Source of the DNA: Gammaproteobacteria bacterium
GTDB taxonomy: Bacteria > Pseudomonadota > Gammaproteobacteria > Chromatiales > Chromatiaceae
Assembly: GCA_024275295.1 (NCBI GenBank)
Contig: JAJRZI010000101.1
Span: forward strand, 1-33,946
DNA: 33,946 nt
Reading direction: 5' to 3'
How positions within the stretch are numbered: position 1 is the first letter of the stretch; each line of letters opens with the position of its first letter. The translations under genes were made by a program, and so were the position numbers. The notes below the pieces were generated by a model that was not told the origin of the DNA, did not search any database, and worked only from the letters and a program-made list of their open reading frames with translations. This document shows positions 8,378-16,572 of the stretch, piece after piece.

Positions 8378-9364
8378 TCATGCGGCGAGGCCCCCTTTTT
8401 CGGCCCATTGGGCGAAAAAATCCCTGACTAAAGTAAGTTGTTGTAGTGTGGTGACGCTATTGTTGATCTGCTTTCTAAAGGCTGCGCCACCGGGTAGGGT
8501 TTTGCTGTACCAGGCGATATGTTTACGTGCGATGCGCACCCCCTGGTGGTGGCCGTAGAAGCTGTAGAGTTGCTCCAGATGGCCGGCTAAGATTGAGTGG
8601 ATCTGATGTGGTGACAGTGGCACCAGCCTTTTTCCGGTTTTCAGATAGTGTGCAATCTCATTGAAGATCCAGGGGTGCCCTTGGGCAGCGCGGCCAATCA
8701 TCAGGCCGTCGGCCTGGGTCTGTTCCAGTACCTCTTTTGCTCTCTCCGGGGTGCGGATATCCCCATTGGCGATTACTGGGATACCGATCTCCTGCTTGAT
8801 CTGGCGGATGGTGTCGAATTCCGCCTCGCCTGAAAAGCCGCATGCACGGGTGCGCCCATGTACGGTCAGCGCCTGGATGCCGGCCTGTTCAGCGATGTGG
8901 GCGATGGTGATGCCGTTGCGTTGCTGAGGAGTCCAGCCGGTGCGGATCTTCAGGGTGACGGGTACATCAACGGCCTGGGTTACCGTTTCCAGGATCTGCT
9001 GTACCAGCGGTTCATCCTTCAGCAGGGCGGAACCGGCGTTGACCCGGCAGACCTTCCTGGCTGGGCAGCCCATGTTGATGTCGATGATTTGGGCGCCGTG
9101 CTCCACATTGATGCGTGCCGCAGCTGCCATCTTCTTTGGATCAGAACCCAGAATCTGTACAGAGACGGGTGCAGGCTCGCCCTCCAGCATCAGGCGCCGC
9201 AGGGTCTTTTTATTGCCCCAAAGTGTGGCGTCGGATGAGACCATCTCTGATACGGCCATGCCTGCGCCAAGGGATCGGCAGAGGCGGCGAAAGGGCAGGT
9301 CTGTAACACCGGCCATAGGTGCAACCAGGAGGTTATTCTCTAATTGATAAGGGCCAATGCGCAT
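8378..9364 (-). CDS. dusB: tRNA-dihydrouridine synthase B
   Basis: A 328-residue FMN-dependent TIM-barrel enzyme that reduces specific uridines in tRNA. The N-terminus MRIGPYQLENNLLVAPMAGV binds the flavin. INMGCPARKVC contains the catalytic Cys (of MGCP); LTVHGRTRACGFSG, PVIANGDIRTP and MIGRAAQGHPWIF are the phosphate- and flavin-binding motifs. The residue after K-V in GCPARKV is Cys where Asn is usual, a minor change. It is first in the dusB-fis-purH operon; the 210-base gap upstream holds a 6-bp hairpin (9387-9403) and probably the promoter. Confidence 0.95.
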   Translation of the reverse strand: MRIGPYQLENNLLVAPMAGVTDLPFRRLCRSLGAGMAVSEMVSSDATLWGNKKTLRRLMLEGEPAPVSVQILGSDPKKMAAAARINVEHGAQIIDINMGCPARKVCRVNAGSALLKDEPLVQQILETVTQAVDVPVTLKIRTGWTPQQRNGITIAHIAEQAGIQALTVHGRTRACGFSGEAEFDTIRQIKQEIGIPVIANGDIRTPERAKEVLEQTQADGLMIGRAAQGHPWIFNEIAHYLKTGKRLVPLSPHQIHSILAGHLEQLYSFYGHHQGVRIARKHIAWYSKTLPGGAAFRKQINNSVTTLQQLTLVRDFFAQWAEKGGLAA

Positions 9365-9575
9365 ACAGGATCTGAGTTCTTGTTATTTGCCGGAGAGCGG
9401 CAAAAAGGGGGATACATACTACGCCTAAAAAGCAGTCAGTAAAAGTGCTGGTAAAGGGTGGGGTTGTTGTGGGTAACTTATTGAATAATATGGATATTAC
9501 GGAATGATTGGATGTGTAATTCTATGTAAATCAAATGCTTATGGGTGATGAATAAAATGTCTAATCTTTCACGAA

Positions 9576-10433
9576 TTAGAAAAAATTAAATTCAAATCCG
9601 GTGACTCCAGCCCCCGGATCCTCAATTTCCATTTTGATTGTCTGGGGGATGCCAGGTGACATCAGCTGATTGTGATCTTTGGCCGGGTCAAGATACTGCG
9701 CAGGCGAAAAACTGCGGCGGGCAATCAGCTGCTCATCAACGGTTGAAAGGCTCAGCTCCAGTATAGGATATGGCTGGCTAAAGGGCGCCTGATTTTCGAT
9801 GGTGAGTTGCACCAGCAGGGCATTGCTTTTGTGTGGATGAGATGTGATCTGTCTCTGGATGATCTTGATAAGATTGAGGTCACGAAGTGTGGGTACCTGG
9901 CAGTGGGCATAGTGACACAGTTTTTCCAGTAGCATGCGCCCTTCCGGGTACTTGATAACCTCTTTACGCTCAAACCATGCCAGTTGCAGAGTTGCCGCTG
10001 CCAGTAGTGTAATGCAGGCCAATAGCCAAAACAGGGTAGCAAAAAAGCGCCGTTTTTTTACGGGCGGGGCAAGTAGCTCATCAATTGAGAGAGGGGGGGT
10101 ATCCGAATGGGTGGTGGTTTCAGAATTTGGTGTCAAAGGTGTAGGGTCGATCTCTCTTTGAATCTCTTTTATGGCAGATTCAACCTGTGTTGATTGGAGT
10201 GTTTCAGTTGTGCCATCGTTTTTTTTATGTGGCTCAACATCTATCTGCTGAGTGGGTGGTGAAGGTGTGGGTTCTTTAGTCGGTGGACTCTCTGCTGTGG
10301 GTGTTTCAGATAGGTTTTCGCGGGCATTGAATACCTGTTCACAGCGATAACAGTGAGCCAGGCCATCAGCCATTTTGAGCTGATCCTCCCGAATGCGGAA
10401 GATGGTTTGGCAGTTGGGGCAGCGGGTCAGCAT
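9576..10433 (-). CDS. Zinc-ribbon membrane protein of the DUF3426 family
   Basis: 285 residues. The N-terminal MLTRCPNCQTIFRI ... CYRCEQVF is a CxxC-CxxC zinc ribbon (MJ0042 type; Cys5, Cys8, Cys28, Cys31). It is followed by a Pro/Thr-rich low-complexity linker, one transmembrane segment (FFATLFWLLACITLLAAATL) and a C-terminal DUF3426 domain ending in the typical GVTGFEFNFF. Its role is unknown; the family is nearly always beside prmA in gammaproteobacteria. The start overlaps the prmA stop by 7 bases, so translation is coupled. Confidence 0.88.
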   Translation of the reverse strand: MLTRCPNCQTIFRIREDQLKMADGLAHCYRCEQVFNARENLSETPTAESPPTKEPTPSPPTQQIDVEPHKKNDGTTETLQSTQVESAIKEIQREIDPTPLTPNSETTTHSDTPPLSIDELLAPPVKKRRFFATLFWLLACITLLAAATLQLAWFERKEVIKYPEGRMLLEKLCHYAHCQVPTLRDLNLIKIIQRQITSHPHKSNALLVQLTIENQAPFSQPYPILELSLSTVDEQLIARRSFSPAQYLDPAKDHNQLMSPGIPQTIKMEIEDPGAGVTGFEFNFF

Positions 10434-11305
10434 ATCCGTCTACCCTCCAGTGCGACCCACTCCTCCTGAATGAGAGGAGGCTGCATCTCAAAATGGGCGC
10501 TGAATGCCTGGCTGACGTCATCGGCCTGCTCAATCAGAATGCCGGAAAGAATGATGCGGCCTCCCGGTTTTACCTGGGATGCCAGTACTGTTTCGAGCTG
10601 GATCAGTGTGCCCGCCAGGATGTTGGCCAGCAGGATGTCGGCCTGAATAACTGGCATCTGACGGGGTTCTTTGATCTCTAGCCTGGACTCGACATGGTTT
10701 TTCCTGGCATTGTCCAAAGTAGCCTGCAGTGCCTGTGGGTCATGGTCTGTGGTAATGGCCTGTTTGGCGCCCAGCAGCAGTGCAGCAACCGCCAGTATTC
10801 CAGAGCCGCAGCCAAAGTCGATGACAGTCTGTCCCTTTAGATCGATGCTGTCGAGCCATTTCAGGCAGAGTGCGGTTGTCGGGTGGGTGCCGGTGCCAAA
10901 GGCCAGTCCGGGATCAAGCTCCATGATGATGGCATCGTTGGATTCGGGGCGCTGGCCTGTGGGGCAGACCCAGAGGCGCTGGCCGAACGGCATGGGGTGA
11001 AAGTCTGCCAGCCAGGCGCGTTCCCAGGCTTGATCCTCCAGGTGTTCTATTTTTAGTTGCCGGGAGGCATCGCTGTTCAGGCTCTGATCGATGAGGCTGC
11101 GCAGCTCATCCGGGTCACGGTCAGCTTCAAATAGCGCAGTGACGACGGTGGCCTGCCACAGTGGTGCCTCCCCCAAGCCGGGTTCCAGAATGGGGTCGTC
11201 TCCGGCATCACCCAGGGTGATGGAGAGGGCGCCCATATTCTCGAACAGGGCCTCGATCAGGGGCGCCTGCTCTTTTGGGGTGGTGAGAGAGAGTTGGAGC
11301 CACAT
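10427..11305 (-). CDS. prmA: Ribosomal protein L11 methyltransferase
   Basis: A 292-residue SAM-dependent enzyme that trimethylates ribosomal protein L11. The N-terminal MWLQLSLTTPKEQAPLIEAL substrate-recognition domain is followed by the MTase fold with LDPGLAFGTGTHPTTALCL, motif I VIDFGCGSGILAVAALLLGA and ADILLANILAGTLIQL. Length is the family norm of about 293. It is co-transcribed with accC upstream, although an 89-base gap with a long palindrome separates them, and overlaps the DUF3426 gene downstream. Confidence 0.95.
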   Translation of the reverse strand: MWLQLSLTTPKEQAPLIEALFENMGALSITLGDAGDDPILEPGLGEAPLWQATVVTALFEADRDPDELRSLIDQSLNSDASRQLKIEHLEDQAWERAWLADFHPMPFGQRLWVCPTGQRPESNDAIIMELDPGLAFGTGTHPTTALCLKWLDSIDLKGQTVIDFGCGSGILAVAALLLGAKQAITTDHDPQALQATLDNARKNHVESRLEIKEPRQMPVIQADILLANILAGTLIQLETVLASQVKPGGRIILSGILIEQADDVSQAFSAHFEMQPPLIQEEWVALEGRRIC

Positions 11306-11337
11306 TATGTTGATGCTTTCCAGACTGTTGGCATATT

Positions 11338-11390
11338 GGAAGCGGGACTTTAGTCCCGTAACACAGCAGCGGGACTAAAGTCCCGCTTCC
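11338..11390. repeat. Nested palindrome (21-bp perfect arms) between accC and prmA
   Basis: The arm at 11338-11358 begins GGAAGCGGGACTTTAGTCCC and is the exact reverse complement of the arm at 11370-11390; the loop is 11 bases. Each arm is itself a smaller hairpin (GGGACT-TT-AGTCCC), so the whole can fold as a cruciform. The GGGACTAAAGTCCCGC word is typical of dispersed REP-type elements mobilised by REP-associated transposases (family knowledge). It may modulate accC-prmA readthrough. Confidence 0.75.
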
Positions 11391-11394
11391 GATC

Positions 11395-12735
11395 TTATAG
11401 TCCCAACTTCTTTTCCAGGTAGTGGATGTTGACGCCACCCGCCTTGAAGCCCTCATCGCTGATGATGTCGCACTGCAGTGGAATATTGGTTTTGATGCCA
11501 TCGATCACCATCTCGCTCAACGCGGTGTTCATGCGGGCCAGTGCGGCTTCACGGTCTGAACCATGGGCAATCAGCTTGCCGATCATGGAATCGTAGTATT
11601 GTGGCACGGTATAGCCGTTGTAGATGTGGGTATCCAGGCGAATCCCCGGCCCCCCAGCGGGATGGAACTGGGTGATGGTGCCGGGGCAGGGCATAAAACT
11701 GCTGGGGTCTTCGGCGTTGATGCGGCACTCAATGGCGTGCCCTCGCAGCTGAATATCTTCCTGTTTATAATGCAATGCTTCACCGGCTGAGATGAGAATC
11801 TGCGCCTTGATAATATCCACGCCCGTTACCATTTCGGTGACAGGGTGTTCCACCTGCACGCGGGTATTCATCTCGATAAAGTAGAATTCGCCGTTTTCAT
11901 ACAGAAATTCAAAGGTGCCGGCACCGCGATAACCGATGCTGCGGCAGGCCTCGGCGCAACGTTCGCCCATTCTTTTCCGCACCTCTTCGGTGATGCCGGG
12001 GGCGGGAGCCTCTTCAACCACCTTCTGATGACGGCGCTGCATGGAGCAGTCGCGTTCGCCCAGATGGATGGCGTTGCCGTGCTGGTCAGAGAGTACCTGG
12101 AACTCAATGTGGCGAGGTGTTTCCAGAAACTTCTCCATGTAGACTTCATCGTTGCCAAAGGCGGCGCCCGCCTCGGCCTTGGTCAGAGAGATGGCGTTGA
12201 GCAGGGTGGCCTCTGTGTAGACCACGCGCATGCCACGGCCACCGCCACCGCCAGAGGCCTTGATGATGACCGGATAGCCGATCTCACGTGCAAGCTTGAG
12301 GGTGTGGGGGTTGTCGTCGCCCAATGGGCCATCGGAACCGGGTACGCAGGGGACACCCGCTGCCTTCATTGTCTCAATGGCCTTGATTTTATCACCCATG
12401 ATGCGGATGGTTTCAGGCTTGGGGCCGATGAAGGTGAAACCGCTGTTTTCGACGCGCTCGGCAAAGTCAGCGTTCTCAGAGAGGAAGCCGTAGCCTGGGT
12501 GAATGGCCACAGCATCCGTTACCTCTGCGGCACTGATGATGGCGGGCACCTGCAGGTAGCTGTCGACTGAGGGGGCGGGGCCGATGCAGACTGACTCGTC
12601 GGCCAGGCGTACGTGCTTTAGATCCCGGTCGGCCTCAGAGTGGACGGCAACGGTGCCGATGCCGAGTTCACGGCAGGCGCGTAGAATCCGGAGTGCAATC
12701 TCGCCCCGGTTGGCGATTACGATTTTTTCTCTCAT
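11395..12735 (-). CDS. accC: Acetyl-CoA carboxylase biotin carboxylase subunit
   Basis: 446 residues. The N-terminus [20 protein letters not shown] is the biotin carboxylase signature. The Gly-rich ATP-grasp loop is [16 protein letters not shown], with [20 protein letters not shown] and [20 protein letters not shown] containing the ATP/bicarbonate-binding and catalytic residues. It carboxylates the biotin on AccB in the first step of fatty-acid synthesis. Its ATG overlaps the accB stop as ATGA (12732-12735). Length matches the usual 445-450. Confidence 0.97.
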   Translation of the reverse strand: MREKIVIANRGEIALRILRACRELGIGTVAVHSEADRDLKHVRLADESVCIGPAPSVDSYLQVPAIISAAEVTDAVAIHPGYGFLSENADFAERVENSGFTFIGPKPETIRIMGDKIKAIETMKAAGVPCVPGSDGPLGDDNPHTLKLAREIGYPVIIKASGGGGGRGMRVVYTEATLLNAISLTKAEAGAAFGNDEVYMEKFLETPRHIEFQVLSDQHGNAIHLGERDCSMQRRHQKVVEEAPAPGITEEVRKRMGERCAEACRSIGYRGAGTFEFLYENGEFYFIEMNTRVQVEHPVTEMVTGVDIIKAQILISAGEALHYKQEDIQLRGHAIECRINAEDPSSFMPCPGTITQFHPAGGPGIRLDTHIYNGYTVPQYYDSMIGKLIAHGSDREAALARMNTALSEMVIDGIKTNIPLQCDIISDEGFKAGGVNIHYLEKKLGL

Positions 12736-13175
12736 TCGATGATGAACAGTGGCTGGTTGTATTCAACGGGTTGGCCATTTTCTGCCAATATCTTTTTGAC
12801 CTTGCCTGTTTTGTCAGACTCGATCTGGTTGAGGATCTTCATCGCCTCAATAATACAGAGGGTGTCGCCCTGGCTTACATGCTGCCCCTCTTCAACAAAG
12901 GATTTGCTGCCGGGGCTGGGTGCACGATAGAAGGTGCCGACCATGGGCGATGTGATCTGATGTCCGGTTATCTCCTCCTGTACTGGCTCAGGTTGAGGCT
13001 CTGGCGTGGCTGCTGCAGGGGCAGCAGGTGCCGCAGCTGCAATCTGAGCGGTTTGAGCAGGAAAGGCGCTGGCTCTGCTGATGCGAACAGATTCTTCACC
13101 TTCGTGGATTTCGATCTCCGCAATATCGGATTCTTCCAGCAGTTCAATAAGTTTTTTAACTTTTCTGATATCCAT
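12732..13175 (-). CDS. accB: Biotin carboxyl carrier protein of acetyl-CoA carboxylase
   Basis: 147 residues: [21 protein letters not shown]-terminal region, an Ala/Pro-rich linker and a C-terminal biotinyl domain. The biotin-accepting Lys lies in [15 protein letters not shown] (usual EAMKLMNEI), and the protruding thumb region [20 protein letters not shown] is present, as in true AccB. It carries carboxybiotin between AccC and the AccAD transferase. It lies between aroQ and accC, the standard order. Confidence 0.96.
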   Translation of the reverse strand: MDIRKVKKLIELLEESDIAEIEIHEGEESVRISRASAFPAQTAQIAAAAPAAPAAATPEPQPEPVQEEITGHQITSPMVGTFYRAPSPGSKSFVEEGQHVSQGDTLCIIEAMKILNQIESDKTGKVKKILAENGQPVEYNQPLFIIE

Positions 13176-13190
13176 TGAGATGGCCTGTGT

Positions 13191-13649
13191 CTATGTTTTG
13201 TTTCCAACCGCATCGTCTAACCGCTTGATAGCGGCCTGCAGAGCAAGTTCATAACCCTGGGCGCCAAGGCCGCAGATTACCCCTTGAGCGATGTCGGAGA
13301 AATAGGAGTGGCGGCGAAATTCTTCACGGGCATGCACATTGGAGAGGTGTACCTCGATGAATGGGATGCCGGTGCCCAGTAGTGCGTCCCGCAACGCTAC
13401 GCTGGTGTGAGTGAAAGCGGCGGGATTGATAATAATGAAGGCGACCTGGTTGCGTTGCGCCTGGTGGATCTGCTCCACCAGTTCATGTTCAGCATTGCTT
13501 TGCATGAAATTGAGTCGATGGCCTGCCTGCTGTGTGAGGCTCTCCAGCCGTGCCTGGATGGAGTCCAGGGTATCGTGGCCGTACAGCGCTGGCTCACGGC
13601 TGCCCAGCAGATTCAGGTTTGGGCCATTGATGACTAAGATGGTGGACAT
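13191..13649 (-). CDS. aroQ: Type II 3-dehydroquinate dehydratase
   Basis: 152 residues. [21 protein letters not shown] includes the catalytic Tyr in the flexible loop. [20 protein letters not shown] and [21 protein letters not shown] carry the catalytic His and the substrate-binding residues. It dehydrates 3-dehydroquinate in the shikimate pathway. The downstream partner accB begins 15 bases later, the usual aroQ-accBC cluster. Length equals the family norm of 145-155. Confidence 0.95.
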   Translation of the reverse strand: MSTILVINGPNLNLLGSREPALYGHDTLDSIQARLESLTQQAGHRLNFMQSNAEHELVEQIHQAQRNQVAFIIINPAAFTHTSVALRDALLGTGIPFIEVHLSNVHAREEFRRHSYFSDIAQGVICGLGAQGYELALQAAIKRLDDAVGNKT

Positions 13650-13795
13650 GTTTATCAGCTCAGGTTAGCTCAAAGTTAAATAGGCTGAATCCGGCTTTTC
13701 TGCCGCCGTTCTCTGTTGCGCGGATTTTGCAGAATATCTGGGAGTTTGTCCAGTTTTGTTGAAAGATAGGGTCAGATCGTCTCTTTTTGCGGGAT

Positions 13796-15670
13796 TCAGT
13801 GAAGTGCCCGCTCGGCGTGGGCGGCAAATTCATCTGCCCCCATAAAACCGATAAGCCGGTAGTTACGGCGCTCCTGGCCGTTACGATCATAAAAAATGAT
13901 GCCGGGTGGCCCTGGCAGGCCAAAGCGCTCTTCGATCAGTGCCTTGTCGGTATCGTCATAGGCGGTGACATCGGCCTGCAGCAACTGGTAGTTGGAGAGT
14001 ATGTTGATAACCTTGGGGTCTGAAAATGTGTAGCGCTCCATCTCTTTGCATGAGACGCACCAGTCTGCGATGAAATCCAGCATAACCGGTTTGCCCTGGG
14101 CGCTGGCAGCGGCGAGTTCACGGTCAAGATCGGCCACGCTTTTGATGGATTTAAATGAGAGATGTGCTGGAGCTGCGGTGTTGGCTGTTGCGCCCAGACC
14201 CAGGCCACGCAGGGGTTGCACGGTATCTTTACCACCGGCTGCGGTGCCCACCAGCATCAGTGCGCCATAGATCATCAATACAACGCCCAGCCCTTTCCAG
14301 AGGTGATCCCAGCCGCCGGCTTCGATGGGCAGGGTACGCAGGGCGCCCATGTAGATGGCGCTGACCACCAGCAGGATACCCCACAGCGCCATGGCGATAG
14401 AGGCGGGGAGGATGCGCTCCAGCATTACAATGGCCACCGCCAGCAGGCCTACGCCAAATATGGCCTTGATGGTATCCATCCAGGGGCCGGCTTTGGGGAG
14501 CAGTTTGCCCGCAGAGGCGCCCAGTATCAGCAGCGGCGTGCCCATGCCCATGCTCAGTGCAAACAGGCTGATGCCACCGCGCACCCAGTCGCCGGTCTGG
14601 CCAATCACGATCAGGGCGGCAGCCAGTGGTGGTGCTACACAGGGACCCACGATCAGGGCAGATAGAAAACCCATAATGGCAACGCCAATCAGGCTTCCAC
14701 TCTGCTGTTGATTGCTGAGTTCGGTCAGTCTGGTCTGGAGTTTGTGTGGAAGTTGTAGCTCGTAAAAACCAAACATGGAGAGGGCCAGAAATACAAAAAC
14801 GGCAACAAAGGCGCTTAAGACCCAGGGATCCTGAAGGGCGGCCTGCAGGTTGCCGCCCAGCAGGCCTGCGGCGATGCCAATCGAGGTATAGGTGATGGCC
14901 ATTGCCAGCACATAGATCAGTGACAGTATGAAGGCCTTGCTCTGGGTGATCTTGCTGCCGTGCCCGGCGATGATACCGGAGAGGATGGGGATCATGGGGA
15001 AGACGCAGGGGGTTAGCGCCAGTGCCAGTCCGGCAGCAAAGAATACGGCCAGTACCCACCAGATGTTCTCATTGACCAGTATGTTGGCCAGACGATCCTG
15101 TTCTGCAACGATCTCTTCTTTAGCTATGCCGGAGGTTGCGATGTCTGGAGTTTCTTTGGATAGGCGGGTGGGCGCTGCCGCTGCAGGCAGCTTGAGTGTG
15201 GTTTTCTGCGTAACGGGTGGGTAGCAGATGCCAAGGTCGGCGCAGCCCTGATATTTGACCTTTAACTCAATAGGTATTGCTGCGGTGTTGCTGCGAATAA
15301 GTGGCAGCAACAGGTCGATGCCATCGTAGTAGACGGCCAGTTCGCCAATGGTGCCGTCGATTCGCAGGGCATCCTGTTTGATGAGTGGCTTTGGCAGTGT
15401 GTAGTCGCCAATGCGGATACCGTCTGCATTGGTTAGTTCGATTTTGATCTTGTCGTAATAGAGGTAGGTCTCATCGGCAATCCGCCACAGCAGGCGCAGC
15501 TGCTCCGGGCCTTCTACTTCAGCGCTGAATTGATAGGCCTCCTCCACGCGCAAGGGTTCGTCGCTACTGCCAAATTTCAGGCTGGAGAGGAAGCCTTCTG
15601 CCTGTGCGGAGAGTGAAATAAGCAGAGGAAAAAGAAGGAGCAGACTATATTTTGCTAGTTTTTTGTGCAT
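13796..15670 (-). CDS. dsbD: Thiol:disulfide interchange protein DsbD
   Basis: 624 residues. A signal peptide ends at AQA (residue 24). The periplasmic alpha domain carries Cys143 and Cys149 (QGCADLGICYPP). Eight-helix beta domain: PCVFPMIPILSGIIAGHG and GPCVAPPLAAALIVIGQTG hold the two membrane cysteines. The C-terminal thioredoxin-like gamma domain has DWCVSC (Cys538, Cys541). It passes electrons from cytoplasmic thioredoxin to periplasmic DsbC/CcmG-type acceptors. Its start overlaps the cutA stop by 16 bases, the cutA-dsbD pair known from enterobacteria. Confidence 0.95.
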   Translation of the reverse strand: MHKKLAKYSLLLLFPLLISLSAQAEGFLSSLKFGSSDEPLRVEEAYQFSAEVEGPEQLRLLWRIADETYLYYDKIKIELTNADGIRIGDYTLPKPLIKQDALRIDGTIGELAVYYDGIDLLLPLIRSNTAAIPIELKVKYQGCADLGICYPPVTQKTTLKLPAAAAPTRLSKETPDIATSGIAKEEIVAEQDRLANILVNENIWWVLAVFFAAGLALALTPCVFPMIPILSGIIAGHGSKITQSKAFILSLIYVLAMAITYTSIGIAAGLLGGNLQAALQDPWVLSAFVAVFVFLALSMFGFYELQLPHKLQTRLTELSNQQQSGSLIGVAIMGFLSALIVGPCVAPPLAAALIVIGQTGDWVRGGISLFALSMGMGTPLLILGASAGKLLPKAGPWMDTIKAIFGVGLLAVAIVMLERILPASIAMALWGILLVVSAIYMGALRTLPIEAGGWDHLWKGLGVVLMIYGALMLVGTAAGGKDTVQPLRGLGLGATANTAAPAHLSFKSIKSVADLDRELAAASAQGKPVMLDFIADWCVSCKEMERYTFSDPKVINILSNYQLLQADVTAYDDTDKALIEERFGLPGPPGIIFYDRNGQERRNYRLIGFMGADEFAAHAERALH

Positions 15671-15978
15671 TGTGTAACCCAGTTCAGGTACCCGGCCAGG
15701 CCCTGCTCTACAGGGACAGCAATGATTTCGGGAAGTTCATAGGGGTGAAGTATGGTAAGCGCCCGTTCGAGATCTTGGTAGCGTGACTGATCTGTTTTGA
15801 TCAGCATGAGTACTTCGTTAGCTTTCTCCAGCTTACCTTGCCACTTATATATAGAGGTGATCGTTGGAATGATATTGATGCAGGCGGCAACCCCCTGTTC
15901 AACCAGGGCGCTTGCGATCTCTTCCGCTGTGGCTTGGCTTGGGCAGGTGCAGAGTGTTATCAGGGTGGAAGTTGGCAT
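15655..15978 (-). CDS. cutA: Divalent-cation tolerance protein CutA
   Basis: 107 residues with the CutA1 pattern: TLITLCTCPSQATAEEIASALVE, GVAACINIIPTITSIYKWQGK, EVLMLIKTDQSRY and HPYELPEIIAVPV. CutA1 forms a PII-like trimer; its cellular role in metal tolerance is still debated. First gene of the minus-strand run and translationally coupled to dsbD; divergent from fxsA, with a shared 138-base promoter region. Confidence 0.94.
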   Translation of the reverse strand: MPTSTLITLCTCPSQATAEEIASALVEQGVAACINIIPTITSIYKWQGKLEKANEVLMLIKTDQSRYQDLERALTILHPYELPEIIAVPVEQGLAGYLNWVTQCTKN

Positions 15979-16116
15979 CGCGCAAAGATACAGGATAAAG
16001 GGGGTGGTTGTCAGTTGTTGCCGCTGTCCACGCAGGTTATGGAGGTGCTGGATGAGTGTTGCCAGAGCGCAGGGGTCAGGGTATGGTGTTGATCCCTCTT
16101 ATAATCTGTTTTTGCC

Positions 16117-16572
16117 ATGAACCCTGGTTTTATATTTTTATTGGTCTTTGTTGGTGCCCCGGTCATTGAACTCTATTTTATGATACAGGTGGGTGCCGAG
16201 ATCGGTGCTTTTTCTACGGTGATGCTGGTGTTGTTTACGGCCGCCCTGGGTGGGGTGCTGGTGCGGCTGCAGGGGTTTACCACAGCCATGCGTGTAAAAG
16301 AGAGCATGGAGCGAGGTGAGATTCCAGCGATTGAGATGATGGAGGGGATGCTGCTGTTGATCGCCGGTCTGTCACTGCTGCTGCCGGGGTTTATTACCGA
16401 TGCCCTCGGTTTTATCTGTCTGATTCCTGCAGCCCGTCGCGGTATGGTGCTGTGGTTTCTCAAACGCACTCATGTTATCTGGCCTGCTGCATCCCCGGCG
16501 CAGCCTAAATCCGATTCAGATCACCGCATTATTGATGCAGAGTATCGGCGTGAGGATGATTCACATGAGTAG
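16117..16572 (+). CDS. fxsA: FxsA family cytoplasmic membrane protein
   Basis: 151 residues with hydrophobic segments at the N-terminus (FIFLLVFVGAPVIELYFMIQ), around residues 30-50 and around 85-105 (LLLIAGLSLLLPGFITDALG, the FxsA core), then a polar C-terminus. In E. coli FxsA (suppressor of F exclusion of phage T7) is encoded just upstream of groESL; here it is separated from groES by an inserted minus-strand gene. A TATAAT at 16100-16105 lies so close to the ATG that the mRNA may be nearly leaderless; no ribosome site is visible. Its last 12 bases overlap the end of the convergent GGDEF-EAL gene. Confidence 0.9.
   Translation: MNPGFIFLLVFVGAPVIELYFMIQVGAEIGAFSTVMLVLFTAALGGVLVRLQGFTTAMRVKESMERGEIPAIEMMEGMLLLIAGLSLLLPGFITDALGFICLIPAARRGMVLWFLKRTHVIWPAASPAQPKSDSDHRIIDAEYRREDDSHE

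Noticed and set aside
8378-9364. Cys for Asn after the DusB catalytic motif as a sign of inactivation
   Set aside because: The catalytic Cys of MGCP and all flavin motifs are intact; this is a tolerable substitution.
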